Positions 17,080 to 28,400 of a DNA stretch of 42,454 nucleotides are shown here, piece by piece. The notes under the pieces are model-generated. The model made no database searches and was not told the origin of the DNA. It saw only the letters and a list, made by a program, of their open reading frames with translations. Location: contig JAVEEG010000233.1 of assembly GCA_030840585.1 (NCBI GenBank), forward strand, positions 1 through 42,454. The letters run 5' to 3'. The stretch's first letter is position 1, and each line of letters begins with the position of its first letter. The stretch is from Frankiaceae bacterium (GTDB taxonomy: Bacteria; Actinomycetota; Actinomycetes; JAFAQI01). Both the position numbers and the translations under genes were made by a program.

Positions 17080-18030
17080 CTATTCCGCGGTCTCCGTCTC
17101 CGCTCTCGCCAACGGCAGCGTCATGGCACCGTCCCGATCCACATCGAGAGCCAACGCGGACCAGCCACGCCGGGTTGGGGCGTCCATGAGTTCCTTGCGT
17201 TGTACGGCGGAGGTCAGTGCGAGCACAGTCGGTCCGGCGCCGGAAACAACGGCGGGTACTCCGGCCGCCCGCAGCTCATCGACCAACGCGGCGGTACGCG
17301 GCATCGCCGGCGCGCGGTAGTGCTGATGCAACCGATCCTCGGTCGCGAGCAGCAGCAGATCGGGGCGGCGGGCGAGCGCGGCCACGAGCAACGCGACCCG
17401 GGCCGCATTCGTGCTGGCGTCGGCATGCGGCACCGACTCTGGCAGCAACTTGCGGGCCGCCTTCGTCGACGACGACGCACCCGGTACGAACACCGTCGGC
17501 GCAAGCGACGGATCGACCTCGAGGTCGACCGCACCCGCCGTACCGTCGGCGTTCCATGCGGCGGTCAGCCCGCCGCGCAGGCAAGCCGCGACATTGTCCG
17601 GATGTCCTTCGAGCGATGTCGCCAGCGCGAGTACGGCGTCGTCGTCCATCCGCTCGTTGCCACCGACGACCATCGCTCGAGCCGCGACGACACCGGCGAC
17701 GATCGCGGCCGCCGACGATCCCAGACCGCGCGAGTGCGGGATCCGGTTGGCGCACACGACTTCGAGACCGCGCGGCGCGCCGCCGAGTTGCTGGAACGTC
17801 GTGCGCATCGCGCGCACCACCAGGTTGCGTGCGTTGCGGGCGACCGACGCTGCCCCCATCCCGGCGACATCGACGGACAGTCCCGGCTCGTCCGTCGCTC
17901 TGACGACGACGTCGTCGTACAACGTGAGCGCGAGACCGAGGCAGTCGAAGCCGGGGCCGAGGTTCGCACTCGTCGCCGGCACCCGGACCCGAACCGGGGC
18001 GGCGCGGAACGTCGGCTTGAGCTTCGGCAT
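17080..18030 (-). CDS. thrB: Homoserine kinase
   Basis: Phosphorylates homoserine to O-phosphohomoserine, the substrate of ThrC. GHMP kinase fold, 316 residues: N-terminal PATSANLGPGFDCLG (about 18-32), the ATP-binding loop PHSRGLGSSAAA (about 98-109) and the C-terminal VVSGAGPTVLAL motif. Starts 4 bases after the thrC stop, at an ATG, so the two are clearly co-transcribed. Last gene of the hom-thrC-thrB threonine branch, followed by rho. Confidence 0.95.
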   Translation of the reverse strand: MPKLKPTFRAAPVRVRVPATSANLGPGFDCLGLALTLYDDVVVRATDEPGLSVDVAGMGAASVARNARNLVVRAMRTTFQQLGGAPRGLEVVCANRIPHSRGLGSSAAAIVAGVVAARAMVVGGNERMDDDAVLALATSLEGHPDNVAACLRGGLTAAWNADGTAGAVDLEVDPSLAPTVFVPGASSSTKAARKLLPESVPHADASTNAARVALLVAALARRPDLLLLATEDRLHQHYRAPAMPRTAALVDELRAAGVPAVVSGAGPTVLALTSAVQRKELMDAPTRRGWSALALDVDRDGAMTLPLARAETETAE

Positions 18031-18034
18031 CGCG

Positions 18035-19087
18035 TCAGTCGCGCAGACCGAGCGCGGTCGCCGCGGCGGACACGTCGGCGGCGATCGTGGTCGGCGGCGG
18101 TGCGCCCGAGATCGCCCACTCCGGATCCTTCAAGCCGTTGCCGGTGACGGTGCAGACGACCCGCGCGCCCTTCGGGATCACGTCACGGCTCTGCAACAAA
18201 CCCGCGACACTCGCCGCACTCGCCGGCTCGACGAACACACCTTCTTCTCTGGCCAGCAACCGGTAGGCCTCGAGGATCTGCTTGTCGGTGACGGAGTCGA
18301 TGCTGCCGCCGGAGTCGTCGCGGGCGGCGAGCGCCTGCTTCCACGAGGCGGGATTGCCGATCCGGATCGCGGTTGCGATCGTTGACGGTTTGGCCACCGG
18401 TTCGCCGGTGACGATCGGCGCAGCACCGGCCGCCTGGTACCCGCGCATCACCGGCCGCGATCCGACGATCCCGTCAGCCGCGTACTCGCAATAACCCTTC
18501 CAGTACGCGGTGATGTTGCCGGCGTTGCCGACCGGGAGGCAGTGCACGTCAGGGGCGTCACCAAGCACGTCGCAGATCTCGAACGCCGCGGTCTTCTGAC
18601 CCTCGATCCGGAACTGGTTGACCGAGTTGACGAGTGAGACGGGGAAGGTATCGGCGAGCCCGCGGGCAAGCGTGAGGCAGTCGTCGAAGTTGCCCTCGAC
18701 CTGCAACAGCCGTGCGCCGTGCACCAATGCCTGCGCCAACTTCCCCATCGCGATCTTGCCGCTGGGCACGAGTACGGCGCAGATCATTCCGGCGCGCACC
18801 GCGTAGGCCGCGGCGCTCGCGCTGGTGTTGCCGGTCGACGCGCAGATCACCGCGCGCGCGCCTTCTTCCGCCGCCTTTGAGATGGCGACGGTCATGCCGC
18901 GATCCTTGAACGATCCGGTCGGGTTGAGGCCCTCGACCTTCAGGTAGACCTCGGCGTCGACGAGTGCGGACAGCCGGGGGGCCGGCACGAGCGGCGTGCC
19001 GCCCTCGCCCAACGTCACGACCGGCGTCGACGCGGTCACCGGCAACCGGTCGCGGTACTCCTCGATGACGCCGCGCCAGCGATTCAT
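18035..19087 (-). CDS. thrC: Threonine synthase
   Basis: PLP enzyme converting O-phosphohomoserine to threonine. 350 residues, the shorter class common in Actinobacteria. The PLP lysine is K61 in [11 protein letters not shown]; the glycine-rich phosphate loop [13 protein letters not shown] and the [14 protein letters not shown] stretch are present. The ATG at 19087 overlaps the hom stop (ATGA), implying coupled translation. Confidence 0.95.
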   Translation of the reverse strand: MNRWRGVIEEYRDRLPVTASTPVVTLGEGGTPLVPAPRLSALVDAEVYLKVEGLNPTGSFKDRGMTVAISKAAEEGARAVICASTGNTSASAAAYAVRAGMICAVLVPSGKIAMGKLAQALVHGARLLQVEGNFDDCLTLARGLADTFPVSLVNSVNQFRIEGQKTAAFEICDVLGDAPDVHCLPVGNAGNITAYWKGYCEYAADGIVGSRPVMRGYQAAGAAPIVTGEPVAKPSTIATAIRIGNPASWKQALAARDDSGGSIDSVTDKQILEAYRLLAREEGVFVEPASAASVAGLLQSRDVIPKGARVVCTVTGNGLKDPEWAISGAPPPTTIAADVSAAATALGLRD

Positions 19088-20394
19088 CGCTCGCCACCTT
19101 CGACCCGGAGCACCGATGCGACGGCGCGGACGCTGTCGAGATCTCGCAGCTCGGCGACGGTCGCCGACAGTGCTGCATCCGGCGCGACGTGAGTGACCAA
19201 CTCCAGCGTCGCGTCGTCGCCGTGCCCTTCTTGCCGCACGGTCTGGATCGACACGTCGTGCTTCGCGAAGGCGAGCGCGACGTTCGCGAGCACACCGGCT
19301 TTGTCGGCGACGTCGAGGCTCACGTGGTAGCGGGTCAGCGTCTCTCCCATCGACCGGATCCGCAGGTCGGCGTACGCCGAATCCCCCATCCCGCGCGCAC
19401 CGGTGAGCCGGTTGCGAGCGACGGCGACGAGGTCACCGAGTACGGCGCTCGCCGTCGGTGCGCCGCCGGCGCCACGGCCGTAGAACATGAGTTGCCCGGC
19501 GGCGTCCGCTTCGACGAACACCGCGTTGTACGCGTCGCCGACCGACGCGAGCGGGTGCGACCGCGGGATCATCGCCGGATGCACCCGTACGCCGATCGAC
19601 TCGCGACCGTCGCGATCCGGTGCGCGTTCGGCGATCGCCAGCAGCTTGACCACGCCGCCCATCTCGCGGGCACTCGCGACGTCGCTCGCGGTGACGTCGG
19701 TGATGCCCTCGCGGTAGACGTCCGCCGCGGTGACTCTCGTGTGGAAAGCCAGGCCGGCGAGGATCGCGGCCTTGGCCGCGGCATCGAAGCCGTCGACGTC
19801 CGCGCTCGGATCCGCCTCGGCGTATCCCAGCGACTGCGCCTCTTCTAGTGCGTCCTCGAAGCCGGCGCCGATCTCGTCCATGCGGGACAAGATGTAGTTG
19901 GTGGTGCCGTTGACGATGCCGATCACCCGGTTGACGCGGTCACCGGCGAGCGATTCGCGCAGTGGCCGCAGCAACGGGATCGCGCCACCGACCGATGCTT
20001 CGCAGTAGAGGTCGGCGCCGCTGCGGCGCGCGGCGTCGTACAGGGTCGCGCCGTCCTCGGCGAGCAGCGCCTTGTTGGCGGTGACGACGCTCGCGCCGCG
20101 GTTGAGCGCGGACAGCAACAAGGTGCGGGCCGGCTCGATCCCGCCGATCACCTCGATCACGATGTCGATGTCAGCGCGTGCGGCGAGGCCGGCCGCGTCG
20201 TCGGTGAGCAGTGACGGATCGAGCGGCAGGTCACGTTGGCGTTGCGGCCGCCGGACCGCGACCCCGGCAAGTTCGAGCGGTACGCCGATGCGCTGGGCGA
20301 GGTCGTCGCGATGCTCGTGCAACAGCCGGACGACATCGCTGCCGACGACGCCGCACCCGAGCAGCGCCACCTTCAACGCCTTGCCGGCGGTCAT
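19084..20394 (-). CDS. hom: Homoserine dehydrogenase
   Basis: Reduces aspartate semialdehyde to homoserine with NAD(P)H. 436 residues: N-terminal Rossmann motif [12 protein letters not shown] (about 10-21), the conserved [10 protein letters not shown] and the catalytic-domain stretch [19 protein letters not shown], then a C-terminal ACT domain (from about residue 355, [18 protein letters not shown]), the expected site for threonine feedback. No aspartokinase domain, so it is the monofunctional form. ATG overlaps the lysA stop by 4 bases. Confidence 0.95.
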   Translation of the reverse strand: MTAGKALKVALLGCGVVGSDVVRLLHEHRDDLAQRIGVPLELAGVAVRRPQRQRDLPLDPSLLTDDAAGLAARADIDIVIEVIGGIEPARTLLLSALNRGASVVTANKALLAEDGATLYDAARRSGADLYCEASVGGAIPLLRPLRESLAGDRVNRVIGIVNGTTNYILSRMDEIGAGFEDALEEAQSLGYAEADPSADVDGFDAAAKAAILAGLAFHTRVTAADVYREGITDVTASDVASAREMGGVVKLLAIAERAPDRDGRESIGVRVHPAMIPRSHPLASVGDAYNAVFVEADAAGQLMFYGRGAGGAPTASAVLGDLVAVARNRLTGARGMGDSAYADLRIRSMGETLTRYHVSLDVADKAGVLANVALAFAKHDVSIQTVRQEGHGDDATLELVTHVAPDAALSATVAELRDLDSVRAVASVLRVEGGER

Positions 20395-21779
20395 GGCTCG
20401 ACGTCCAGGGCGAGTAAGTCGTCGATGGACTCCCGCCGGACGATGAGGCGATCCTCACCCGGACGTACGGCGACGACCGGCGGGCGCGGCACCGCGTTGT
20501 AGTTGCTCGCCATCGACCGGCAATAGGCACCGGTCGCCGCGACGGCGAGCAGGTCGCCGGGGGCGAGGTCGTCGGGCAGCCATGCGTCGCGCACGACGAT
20601 GTCGCCGGCCTCGCAGTGCTTGCCGACGATCCGGGTGAGCATCGGGGGCGCATCACTGTCGCGCGAGGCCAGCACGACGGTGTAGTCCGCGTCGTACAAC
20701 GCCGTGCGGATGTTGTCGCTCATGCCGCCGTCGACGCTGACATACGTGCGGATGCCGTCGAGGTTCTTCACCGTGCCGACTTCGTAGAGCGTCACGGTGC
20801 CGGGGCCGGCGATTGCCCGGCCGGGCTCCACCGCGAGTCGCGGCACCGGCAACGATGCGGCGCTGCATTCGCGATCGACGATCGCGCGCAGTTGCTTTGC
20901 GACGTCGGCGAGCGGCGCGGGATCGTCGTTCGCCGTATAGGCGATGCCGAGCCCGCCGCCGAGATCCAGCTCCGGCAAGGTCACGTCGAGCGCGTCGCGG
21001 ATTGTCGCGAGCAACCCGACGACGCGATGCGCGGCGACCTCGAAACCGGCGGTGTCGAATATCTGCGATCCGATGTGGCTGTGCAGGCCGACGAGCTCAA
21101 GCGACGGGAGCATCAGCACCCGCCGGGCCGCTTCCAGCGCCGCGCCAGTCGCGAGCGAGAAGCCGAACTTCTGGTCCTCGTGCGCGGTCGCGATGAACTC
21201 GTGCGTGTGTGCCTCGACGCCCACGGTGACCCGCACGTAGACCTTCTGGCGCACGCCCGCGTCGGCGGCGACGGCAGCGAGCCGGGCGATCTCGATGTCG
21301 CTGTCGACGACGATCCGGCCAACACCCGCCTCCACCGCGGCTCGCAGCTCGGCGATCGATTTGTTGTTGCCGTGCATGAGAATTCGCTCGGCCGGAAAGC
21401 CGGCGGAGAGCGCGACCGCTAGCTCACCGCCGGTCGAAACGTCGAGCGACAAGCCCTCGTCGGCGAGCCAGCGCGCGACCGCGCGGCAGAGGAACGCCTT
21501 GCCGGCGTAGTAGATGTCCGCGTCTGCGCCGAATGCGTCCCGATGCTCGCGGCAACGGGCCCGGAAGTCGTCCTCGACGCAGACGTATGCCGGGGTGCCG
21601 TAACGCGTAGCGAGGTCTCGCACGTCGTGCCCGGCGAGATGTACGACGCCGTCGCGCCGCTCCGCACCGATCGGCCACACGGCCGGATGCAGCGCACCGA
21701 GCTCGTTCGGCGGCGGCCCGATCGGATGCGATCCGGCGACGCCGTCGGCGTGCAGCGCACCGGCCGGATGCGCTCTCAT
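20391..21779 (-). CDS. lysA: Diaminopimelate decarboxylase
   Basis: PLP enzyme converting meso-diaminopimelate to lysine, the last step of the pathway. 462 residues, fold-type III barrel: PLP lysine K94 in [36 protein letters not shown], and the C-terminal VGKHCEAGD. The ATG at 21779 is chosen: the frame is open much further upstream (to 22238), but that part is out of frame through argS. A G-rich stretch just before the ATG can act as ribosome-binding site. Lies between argS (49-base gap) and hom (4-base overlap), as in Mycobacterium. Confidence 0.95.
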   Translation of the reverse strand: MRAHPAGALHADGVAGSHPIGPPPNELGALHPAVWPIGAERRDGVVHLAGHDVRDLATRYGTPAYVCVEDDFRARCREHRDAFGADADIYYAGKAFLCRAVARWLADEGLSLDVSTGGELAVALSAGFPAERILMHGNNKSIAELRAAVEAGVGRIVVDSDIEIARLAAVAADAGVRQKVYVRVTVGVEAHTHEFIATAHEDQKFGFSLATGAALEAARRVLMLPSLELVGLHSHIGSQIFDTAGFEVAAHRVVGLLATIRDALDVTLPELDLGGGLGIAYTANDDPAPLADVAKQLRAIVDRECSAASLPVPRLAVEPGRAIAGPGTVTLYEVGTVKNLDGIRTYVSVDGGMSDNIRTALYDADYTVVLASRDSDAPPMLTRIVGKHCEAGDIVVRDAWLPDDLAPGDLLAVAATGAYCRSMASNYNAVPRPPVVAVRPGEDRLIVRRESIDDLLALDVEP

Positions 21780-21828
21780 GCGGGGCCCCCGCCGCGTTGT
21801 GAGCGCAGCGAGCAACGTGGTGGGGTGT

Positions 21829-23484
21829 TCACATGCGCTCCGGGGCCGAGACGCCGAGAAGACCGAGGCCGTTGGCCAACACGATGCGGGTCGCCTCGAC
21901 GAGCCAGAGCCGCGCGCGGCTGAGATCCGTCGCCGGTTCGTCGCCCATCGGCAGCACCCGGCAGCCGTCGTAGAAGCGGTGGTAGGTGCCGGCGAGCTGT
22001 TCGAGATAGCGGGCCACTCGATGCGGCTCGCGCAGCTCGGCCGCGGCCGCGACGATCCGCGGGAACTCGCCGAGCGTGCCGAGCAACTCGCTCTCGCGTT
22101 CGTGCGACAGCAGCGACGGGTCGAGGTCGTCACCGCGCCGTACGTCGAGCTCTTCCGCGTTGCGCAGGAGCGATGCGATCCGCGCATGCGCGTACTGCAC
22201 ATAGAAGACCGGGTTGTCGTTGGTCTGCTTCGTGACAACTTCGATGTCGAGCGTCATCGGCGAGTCGGCCGGGTAACGCGCGAGGGTGTAGCGCGCCGCA
22301 TCGACGCCGACTGCGTCGACGAGCTCGTCGAGCGTGACGATGTTGCCCGCGCGCTTTGACAGCCGCACTTCGACACCGGCGCGGACGAGCTTCACCATCT
22401 GGCCGATGAGCACCTCGATGTTGCGATCCGGATCGTCACCCGCGCAGGCCGCGATGGCGCGCAATCGGCTGACGTAACCGTGGTGATCCGCACCGAGCAT
22501 GTAGACGCAGCGGTCGAAGCCACGGGACCGCTTGTCGAGGTAATACGCGCAGTCGGCGGCGAAGTAGGTCAGCGCGCCGTCGCTTTTCACCAGCGGCCGA
22601 TCCTTGTCGTCGCCGAAGTCGGTCGTCCGCAGCCAGACCGCGCCGTCGGCGTCGTACACGTGGCCTTGGGTGCGCAGCGTGTCGATCGCGCGCGCGACCG
22701 CACCGGAGTCGTGCATGCCGGTCTCGGAGAACCAGACGTCGAACTCGACGCCGAACCGCGCGAGGCTGGTCTGCATGTCGCGCAGCATCGCGGCGTAACC
22801 GAGCCGACGGAACTCGGCGACCGCTTCGTCGTGCGGGAGGTCGACGATGTCAGGTCGCTCGGCCACCACCGCGGCGGCGACATCGGCGATGTACTCGCCC
22901 GCGTAGCCGTCTTGCGGGGTCGGCTCGCCGCACGCCGAGGCGAGCAGCGACTCGGCGAACAACTGCATCTGCACGCCGGCGTCGTTGATGTAGTGCTCGG
23001 CGGCCACTTCCGCACCGGCGGCTTCCAGCAACCGGCGCAGCGCGTCGCCGAGTGCGGCCCATCGGGTGTGGCCGAGGTGGACCGGGCCGGTGGGGTTGGC
23101 GGAGACGAATTCGAGGTAGATCCGCTCCTTTTCCATGGTCGTGCTGCGGCCGTAGTCATGACCGGCGAGCACGATCGTGCGGACCAACTCGCCTTGCGCG
23201 GCACCGTCGAGGCGCAGGTTCAGGAAGCCGGGGCCGGCCACGTCGACGCCGGCGATCCCGGGCTGGTTGCGCAGGTGCGCGGCGAGGATTTCGGCGACTT
23301 CGCGCGGCGGCCGGCCGGCCGGTTTCGCGAGCTGGAGTGCCGCGTTGGTGGCGTAATCGCCGTGGTCTCTGTTCTTCGGCCGTTCGACCGTAACGGCGTC
23401 CGGGACGTCGACGGCGAGTTCGCCGGCGGCCGCGGCGGCGCGGATCGCCGCAACGACAGCGGCGGAGACGTCGGCGGGCGTCAC
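21829..23484 (-). CDS. argS: Arginyl-tRNA synthetase
   Basis: Charges tRNA-Arg. 551 residues: the Arg-specific N-terminal domain, the HIGH-type signature [14 protein letters not shown] (HLGH at 136-139), a catalytic core with [22 protein letters not shown] in place of a canonical KMSKS loop, and a DALR-type anticodon-binding end. The GTG at 23484 is the first start that gives a normal N-terminus; no strong ribosome site precedes it. First gene of the argS-lysA-hom-thrC-thrB set. A tRNA-Arg gene lies 1.2 kb upstream on the other strand. Confidence 0.95.
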   Translation of the reverse strand: MTPADVSAAVVAAIRAAAAAGELAVDVPDAVTVERPKNRDHGDYATNAALQLAKPAGRPPREVAEILAAHLRNQPGIAGVDVAGPGFLNLRLDGAAQGELVRTIVLAGHDYGRSTTMEKERIYLEFVSANPTGPVHLGHTRWAALGDALRRLLEAAGAEVAAEHYINDAGVQMQLFAESLLASACGEPTPQDGYAGEYIADVAAAVVAERPDIVDLPHDEAVAEFRRLGYAAMLRDMQTSLARFGVEFDVWFSETGMHDSGAVARAIDTLRTQGHVYDADGAVWLRTTDFGDDKDRPLVKSDGALTYFAADCAYYLDKRSRGFDRCVYMLGADHHGYVSRLRAIAACAGDDPDRNIEVLIGQMVKLVRAGVEVRLSKRAGNIVTLDELVDAVGVDAARYTLARYPADSPMTLDIEVVTKQTNDNPVFYVQYAHARIASLLRNAEELDVRRGDDLDPSLLSHERESELLGTLGEFPRIVAAAAELREPHRVARYLEQLAGTYHRFYDGCRVLPMGDEPATDLSRARLWLVEATRIVLANGLGLLGVSAPERM

Positions 23485-23509
23485 CGAACGAGGCTATCGC
23501 GGCGCCCGG

Positions 23510-24271
23510 CTAGAGCCCGTTCCGGAAGACATAGGTCGTCGGCGGCGGTGGCAGCTTGCCCTTCCCGCCGTACTCGATCGCGATCTCCTGGTGCTTCGCG
23601 AGCACGATGCGGCTGGGGTCGCCGCTGTACCGCGTGCCGTTCACGAAGACCGCGAGTTCGTGCGTCGCGTCGACGCAATAGCCGCCCACGCAGGTCGCCG
23701 TGAGCCGCACACCCCACTCGACGAACACCTGCCCGAGCAGGAAGTTCGCGGGCACGTTGTTCTCGATATGGATGATGCCGCTGGAGTCGTGCGTGTGCAG
23801 CGGCGCCAGCCCGGCGACGTTCCTTCCCTGGGTGACGAAACCGAGGTACGGCGGGACCGCTACGGGCTTGCCATCGACGTTGATGTCGAGGTGCGCGTGG
23901 TAGTGCACCTGCAGCATCTCGACGTCGTACGGGAGGCCAGCGGCGGCGACGTACGCGGCGCTGTCCTTGCCGTTGCCGATCACGGCCGGCGGCAACCACG
24001 GCGCGGGGCCGGTCGAGAGGGTGACCTCGCTTCCCGGTACCGGTAGGACACTCGGCGGGCCGGTGTAGGTGCTTGCGCTCGCGGACGGGGTCGCCGACGC
24101 CTTCGGAGTGGTCGAGCCCCCGGCGCAACCGGACAGCACGCCTGCCAGCACCGCGACCGCCGCGAGCAGCGCGGCGTTACGCCGACTCGTCGGCCGCCTC
24201 CGCCGCGAGCCGCCGGACGATGTCGATGAGCTCGTCCGGATCGAAGGGCTTGGTGAGGTACGCATCGACAC
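23510..24271 (-). CDS. His-rich extracytoplasmic lipoprotein of unknown function
   Basis: 253 residues from the ATG at 24271 (a second ATG at 24265). A basic n-region, a hydrophobic core and the lipobox VLSGC (Cys at about 49) mark it as a lipoprotein, followed by a Ser/Thr/Ala/Pro-rich linker. The folded part contains HYHAHLDINVDG and LHTHDSSGIIHIE, several His residues that could bind metal, and a CVGGYC pair. No in-frame ATG or GTG exists closer to the signal core, so the gene must overlap the response regulator's 3' end by about 95 bases, or use an unusual start. I recognise the pattern as a common actinobacterial hypothetical family but cannot name it. Confidence 0.75.
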   Translation of the reverse strand: MSMRTSPSPSIRTSSSTSSGGSRRRRPTSRRNAALLAAVAVLAGVLSGCAGGSTTPKASATPSASASTYTGPPSVLPVPGSEVTLSTGPAPWLPPAVIGNGKDSAAYVAAAGLPYDVEMLQVHYHAHLDINVDGKPVAVPPYLGFVTQGRNVAGLAPLHTHDSSGIIHIENNVPANFLLGQVFVEWGVRLTATCVGGYCVDATHELAVFVNGTRYSGDPSRIVLAKHQEIAIEYGGKGKLPPPPTTYVFRNGL

Positions 24272-24569
24272 CTATCTTCTCTCCGCGTTGGAGATCGGCC
24301 TCCTGCGCACGCGCGGAGAGCAGGACGACTTTGATGTGAGCGGTGTCCGGGTCGCTGCGGAGCCGGGCCGCGGCTTCCCAACCGTCGACCCGCGGCATCA
24401 TCACGTCGAGAGTGACGACGGATACGTCCGCCGCTTTCACCTTGTCGAGCGCGTCCTGCCCGTCGAACGCGGTGACGACATCGAAGCCTTCGAGTTCGAG
24501 GTTGACGGTGATGAGTTGGCGGATCACGTCGTCGTCGTCCACGACGAGGACGCGATGTGCTCCGGCCAC
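24177..24569 (-). CDS. Single-domain response regulator (receiver only)
   Basis: 130 residues forming one CheY-like receiver: acidic pocket D11-D13, phospho-acceptor D55 in TLDVMMPRVDGW, the switch Ser at 85 (LLSAR) and K107 in TKPFDP. No output domain, so it works by protein contact. Start is a GTG at 24569. No histidine kinase lies nearby; the composite PAS/GGDEF/EAL protein is 0.9 kb away, on the other strand. The 3' end overlaps the lipoprotein gene. Confidence 0.9.
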   Translation of the reverse strand: MAGAHRVLVVDDDDVIRQLITVNLELEGFDVVTAFDGQDALDKVKAADVSVVTLDVMMPRVDGWEAAARLRSDPDTAHIKVVLLSARAQEADLQRGEKIGVDAYLTKPFDPDELIDIVRRLAAEAADESA

Positions 24570-24644
24570 AGCCGCAGGTTACCGGGGTCGGGTTTGCCTC
24601 GGCGCGGTCGGCGTGGGCGCTGCTAGCCTCGGCGAGGCCCCCAA

Positions 24645-24719
24645 GCCCCCGTAGCTCAGGGGATAGAGCACCGCCCTCCGGAGGCGGTGGCGCAGGTTCG
24701 AATCCTGCCGGGGGCGCCA
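24645..24719 (+). tRNA. tRNA-Arg (anticodon CCG)
   Basis: Complete cloverleaf: acceptor GCCCCCG pairs with CGGGGGC, D arm GCTC/GAGC, anticodon stem CCGCC/GGCGG with loop CTCCGGA (anticodon CCG, reads CGG), T arm GCAGG-TTCGAAT-CCTGC, discriminator G, and an encoded CCA (24717-24719). No second copy of its 3' end was noticed in the window, so there is no sign of it being used as an integration site here. Confidence 0.97.
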
Positions 24720-24738
24720 GATCAGACCTACGTGACTC

Positions 24739-25190
24739 TCAGGGCTGACAGGTCGCCATGAGCCGGACGCTGCCAAAGAGTTCCCGCCGAGCCTGTGTCG
24801 GCGTGCGGTCCCGCTCGCGGGTGAGCCAGATCAGAGCGCCCGCCGTCGCCGCAGGTGAGGCGTGGATCTCGGCTTGTGCACGACGAGAGAAGCCGCTTAC
24901 GTCTGCCTTGGCACTGCTCCCTCGTCAAGCCGGCGGGTGTTGGTGTCGATGAGACGGACGTAACCCCGGCATGACAGTCGGAAGCCCACTACATTCGCCG
25001 GGGCGATCGCTGACCGACAATGGCACACCGTGCGCGAGCACGGGTCGCAAAGGTACGTGGCTCCTTTAGCGGAGTCCGACGGCCTACCGAAGTCGATGGT
25101 TGCCTCTAGCACCGCGAACTGTTTCGTCGCGGCGTGCGCCCCGGCACCGTCTTCGGAAGGTGCCACCGATGTCGCACTCGCAGGTACCAC
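24739..25190 (-). pseudogene. Broken gene remnant downstream of tRNA-Arg
   Basis: The 720 bases between the tRNA and the next gene have no intact convincing gene. On the minus strand, 25190-24897 reads AAGATYLCDPCSRT-type sequence (here AKGATYLCDPCSRTVCHC, with four Cys) and VVGFRLSCRGYVRLIDTNT, then stops. The adjacent frame continues in protein-like sequence (ALIWLTRERDRTPTQARREL) to a stop at 24739 but has no start. A one-base shift near 24900 would join them into a protein of about 150 residues with a zinc-ribbon-like part. A plus-strand frame (25030-25410) crosses the same bases and looks like its antisense. Confidence 0.35.
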
Positions 25191-25487
25191 GCGTCCGCAC
25201 GTTCCGTTCTCCGGTCAGCGCTGCCCGGCAGTGGAATCTGAAGCTGGCAAGCGTCTAGCCGGCTCGATCCGCGGCTACCTTCTCGACACGGCCTGCATCA
25301 GGTGTGGCGGATACACGCCATGTCGCTCTCCCGACGCGACACGTCGGTCGCGCTGGGTTTCTCCCGGCATATTCTTCCGCTTGCGACTGCGCCCGAAAGA
25401 TCCCCACTAGTAACTATGCAATACTCGACCCACTAGCGCCTGACCTTGTCCGGACCTCGCCGTCTCGCCGCTCGTGACAACCTGCTG

Positions 25488-28400
25488 ATGGGCGTCGAGG
25501 TGTTTGTGACGGATTCGGGGGAACTGGGCCAGGTCACCATGCTGGTGGTCGAACCGGACGGCCGCGCGGCCAGTGAAGTCTCTTCGCTGCTGCTTGCCGC
25601 TGGTGGCAACCGTCTCGTTGTGCGCGGGGTGTCGTCGCTGGCGGACGCTAAGAAGAACTGGCCGCAGGACGACGCGGTGTGCCTCGCGGTGTCCTTGGAC
25701 AGCGAGGCGATCGGCGATGTGCAGATCCTCGACAGCGTCCGGGAGTCTCTCGGAGCAGTCGCGGTCATCGCACTGATCGGGAAGGGCGATCGCGCTCTCG
25801 GCCTGGAAGCGATCCAGCGTGGTGCTGATGACTTCTTGTTGAAGACGGAGATTGCCGGAGGGCAGTTGCAACACGTCGTCGACTGTGCCGTCCAACGCGC
25901 GCGATATCGCGCAGTATCGACCTCGACGACCGCTCGGTGGTCCGAGGTGGTGGCAACGCTCGGCGATGGGCTGCTGGTGCTCGATCGAGCTGGGCGCGTG
26001 ACGGCGATGAACCCAGCAGCCGCGCAGATCCTGGGATCTCACGGCACCGGGATCTTCGACTCCGAGTCGTTGCAGGGAATCGAAGCCATCGTCGGCCGCG
26101 ACGGCTGCGAACTTCCGCAGGACGAACGCCCAGCGGCACGGACGTTAACGTCGGGCCAGTCGCTGACCGGTGTTGCGATCGGAGTCCGGGACGTGATCGG
26201 CGACGTTCGCTGGATGGAGATGGGCACCTACCCGATGTTCGCGCTGAACGGGCGGGTGGAGGGCGTCGTCGTCTCGATCCACGACATCAATGAACGGGTA
26301 GCGGCGGAAGACGCGGCACGGGTCCACGACACAATGCTGGACGCGCTCGGACAGGCGATCATCGTCACCGATCCAGACGATGTCGTCGTGTCATGGAACT
26401 CGGCGGCCGAGCGCATCTATGGCTGGACGGCGGCCGAGGCTATTGGCCAGCGTGCCGCGAAGCTGGTGCCGCCGGAGTCTGCTGATCAGGCGGCGAGCGT
26501 CAAGAGAGCGCTCCTGTCTCACCAGACGTGGACGGGCGAGATGCTCGTCCGCCACCGCGATGGCCGACTCATGTGCACTTTCTTGACATGCACACCGGCG
26601 TTCGACGACCGCCGCGAGCTTACGGCGGTGATTGCCGCGTCCACTGACGTGACTGATCGTCACAGCGCCAACCAGACCCGGCAGGCGCTGGCATCGATCG
26701 TGATGTCGACGGCTGATGCCGTGTTCAGCAAGTCGCTCGACGGCACCATACTGACCTGGAACCGCGGCGCGACTGAACTCTATGGATATGCCGAGGACGA
26801 GATTCTGGGCCAGAACGTCAGCATCCTCAGTCCTCACGACACCAGCGGCGAGGTCGCGGCGCTCTTGGCAGCCGTTGCCGATGGCGAGACCGTGCGCGGA
26901 ATGGAGACGATACGCCGCCGCCGTGACGGATCGACCGTCTTTGTGTCCATCACCGTCTCCCCGGTGTACGACGAGGCAGGCGCTGTGATCGGCGCCTCTG
27001 TGATCGGGCGCGACCTCACCGACCGACGCCGCCTGGAAGAGCAAGTCGCAAAGCAGAGTACGCACGATTCCCTCACCGGCTTACCCAATCGGATTCTCCT
27101 CGAGGATCGGATCGCGCAGGCCGTCCGCTCGGCGAAGCGTCACAGCCTGTCGGTGGCCGTTCTGCTGGTCGATCTCGATCAGCTCGGATCTATCAATGCC
27201 CAGCATGGTTATCTGGTCGGCGACCTCGTCCTCGTTGCGGTCGCGGAGCGGCTGAAGTCGGCAATCGGAGCAAACGACACGCTGGCCAGGCTGGGAGGGG
27301 ACAAGTTTGTGATTGTCTGCGAGGGGACCGCCGATGAAGCGACCACTGTCGCGGATCGGGCCGGCGCGGCGCTCACTCCAGTCATCGAGCTCGACGGTCT
27401 GGAGGTGAACGTCTCGAGCAGCATCGGCATCGCGGTGAGCCCTCCGGTGACTGCGAGACCAGAACTGTTGCTAGTTGCCGCACAGGCGGCGAAGAACGAG
27501 GCGAGGGCCTCCGGACGTTCGCTATGGCGCGTCTTCGACGCAACTCGGGAGCGGCAGGTAACTGAGCAGCATGCGTTATTCGACGACCTGGCGTCGGCGA
27601 TCGCGGAGCAAACTCTGGACGTTCATTACCAGCCAGTCGTCGAGATCAACACGGGTCGGTTGATCGGAGTCGAGGCTCTGGCTCGCTGGTGCCATCCGAG
27701 CCGCGGCTGGATCTCGCCGGCGTACTTTGTGCCACTGGCAGAGGACAGCGGGTTGGTCGCCGCGCTGGATGCCTTCGTGCTCCGGCAGGCGTGTCGAGAT
27801 GCCGCGAAGTTGCGTGCGGGTGCGTTCCTGCCGCAAGACGGTTACGTCGCGGTGAACGTTTCTGCACGCAACGTCGGTGACGGACGCCTGGTCGAGCGCG
27901 TCTGCCAGGAGGCAGCGGACGCGCACCTCCCAGTCGACTTTTTGGAACTCGAGGTCACGGAAACAAGCCTCATGGGGAACGCGCTCGGTGCGCGGACTGC
28001 GCTGGAGACGCTACGAAGTCTCGGAATGGGTGTCGCGCTCGACGATTTCGGGACCGGATATTCGTCACTGACGTATCTGCGACAGCTGCCAGTCACCACC
28101 ATCAAGGTGGATCGCGCCTTCGTCCAGCACATGACGAGTCGCAGCGACGACCTCGCCATCACTGCTTCGATCATCGACCTCGGTCATGCGGTGGACCTTC
28201 GTACCATCGCCGAGGGCGTGGAGACGGCGGAGCAGCTATCGCTGCTTCACCGGTTGGGTTGTCACGCGGGCCAGGGGTTCCTCTGGAGTCCTGCGCTGCC
28301 GTGCGACGAGCTCATCGCGTTGATTCGTCGGTCGCCGCTCGGGTTTCAGGCCGCTACGCCGACCCCGAGCCAACGATGGAAGGGCCGGCATGGCGCCGCG

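Noticed and set aside
21780-22238. Longer start for lysA
   Set aside because: Extension lies in argS in another frame and is Ser/Arg-rich; the ATG at 21779 gives a normal enzyme.
24645-24719. tRNA-Arg as an integration site for the neighbouring region
   Set aside because: No direct repeat of the tRNA 3' end, no integrase gene and no clear element boundary seen in the window.
25446-25459. 14-base repeat TTGTCCGGACCTCG, also at 37090-37103
   Set aside because: A 14-base match in 42 kb of GC-rich DNA is expected by chance; contexts differ and no promoter-like spacing is shared.
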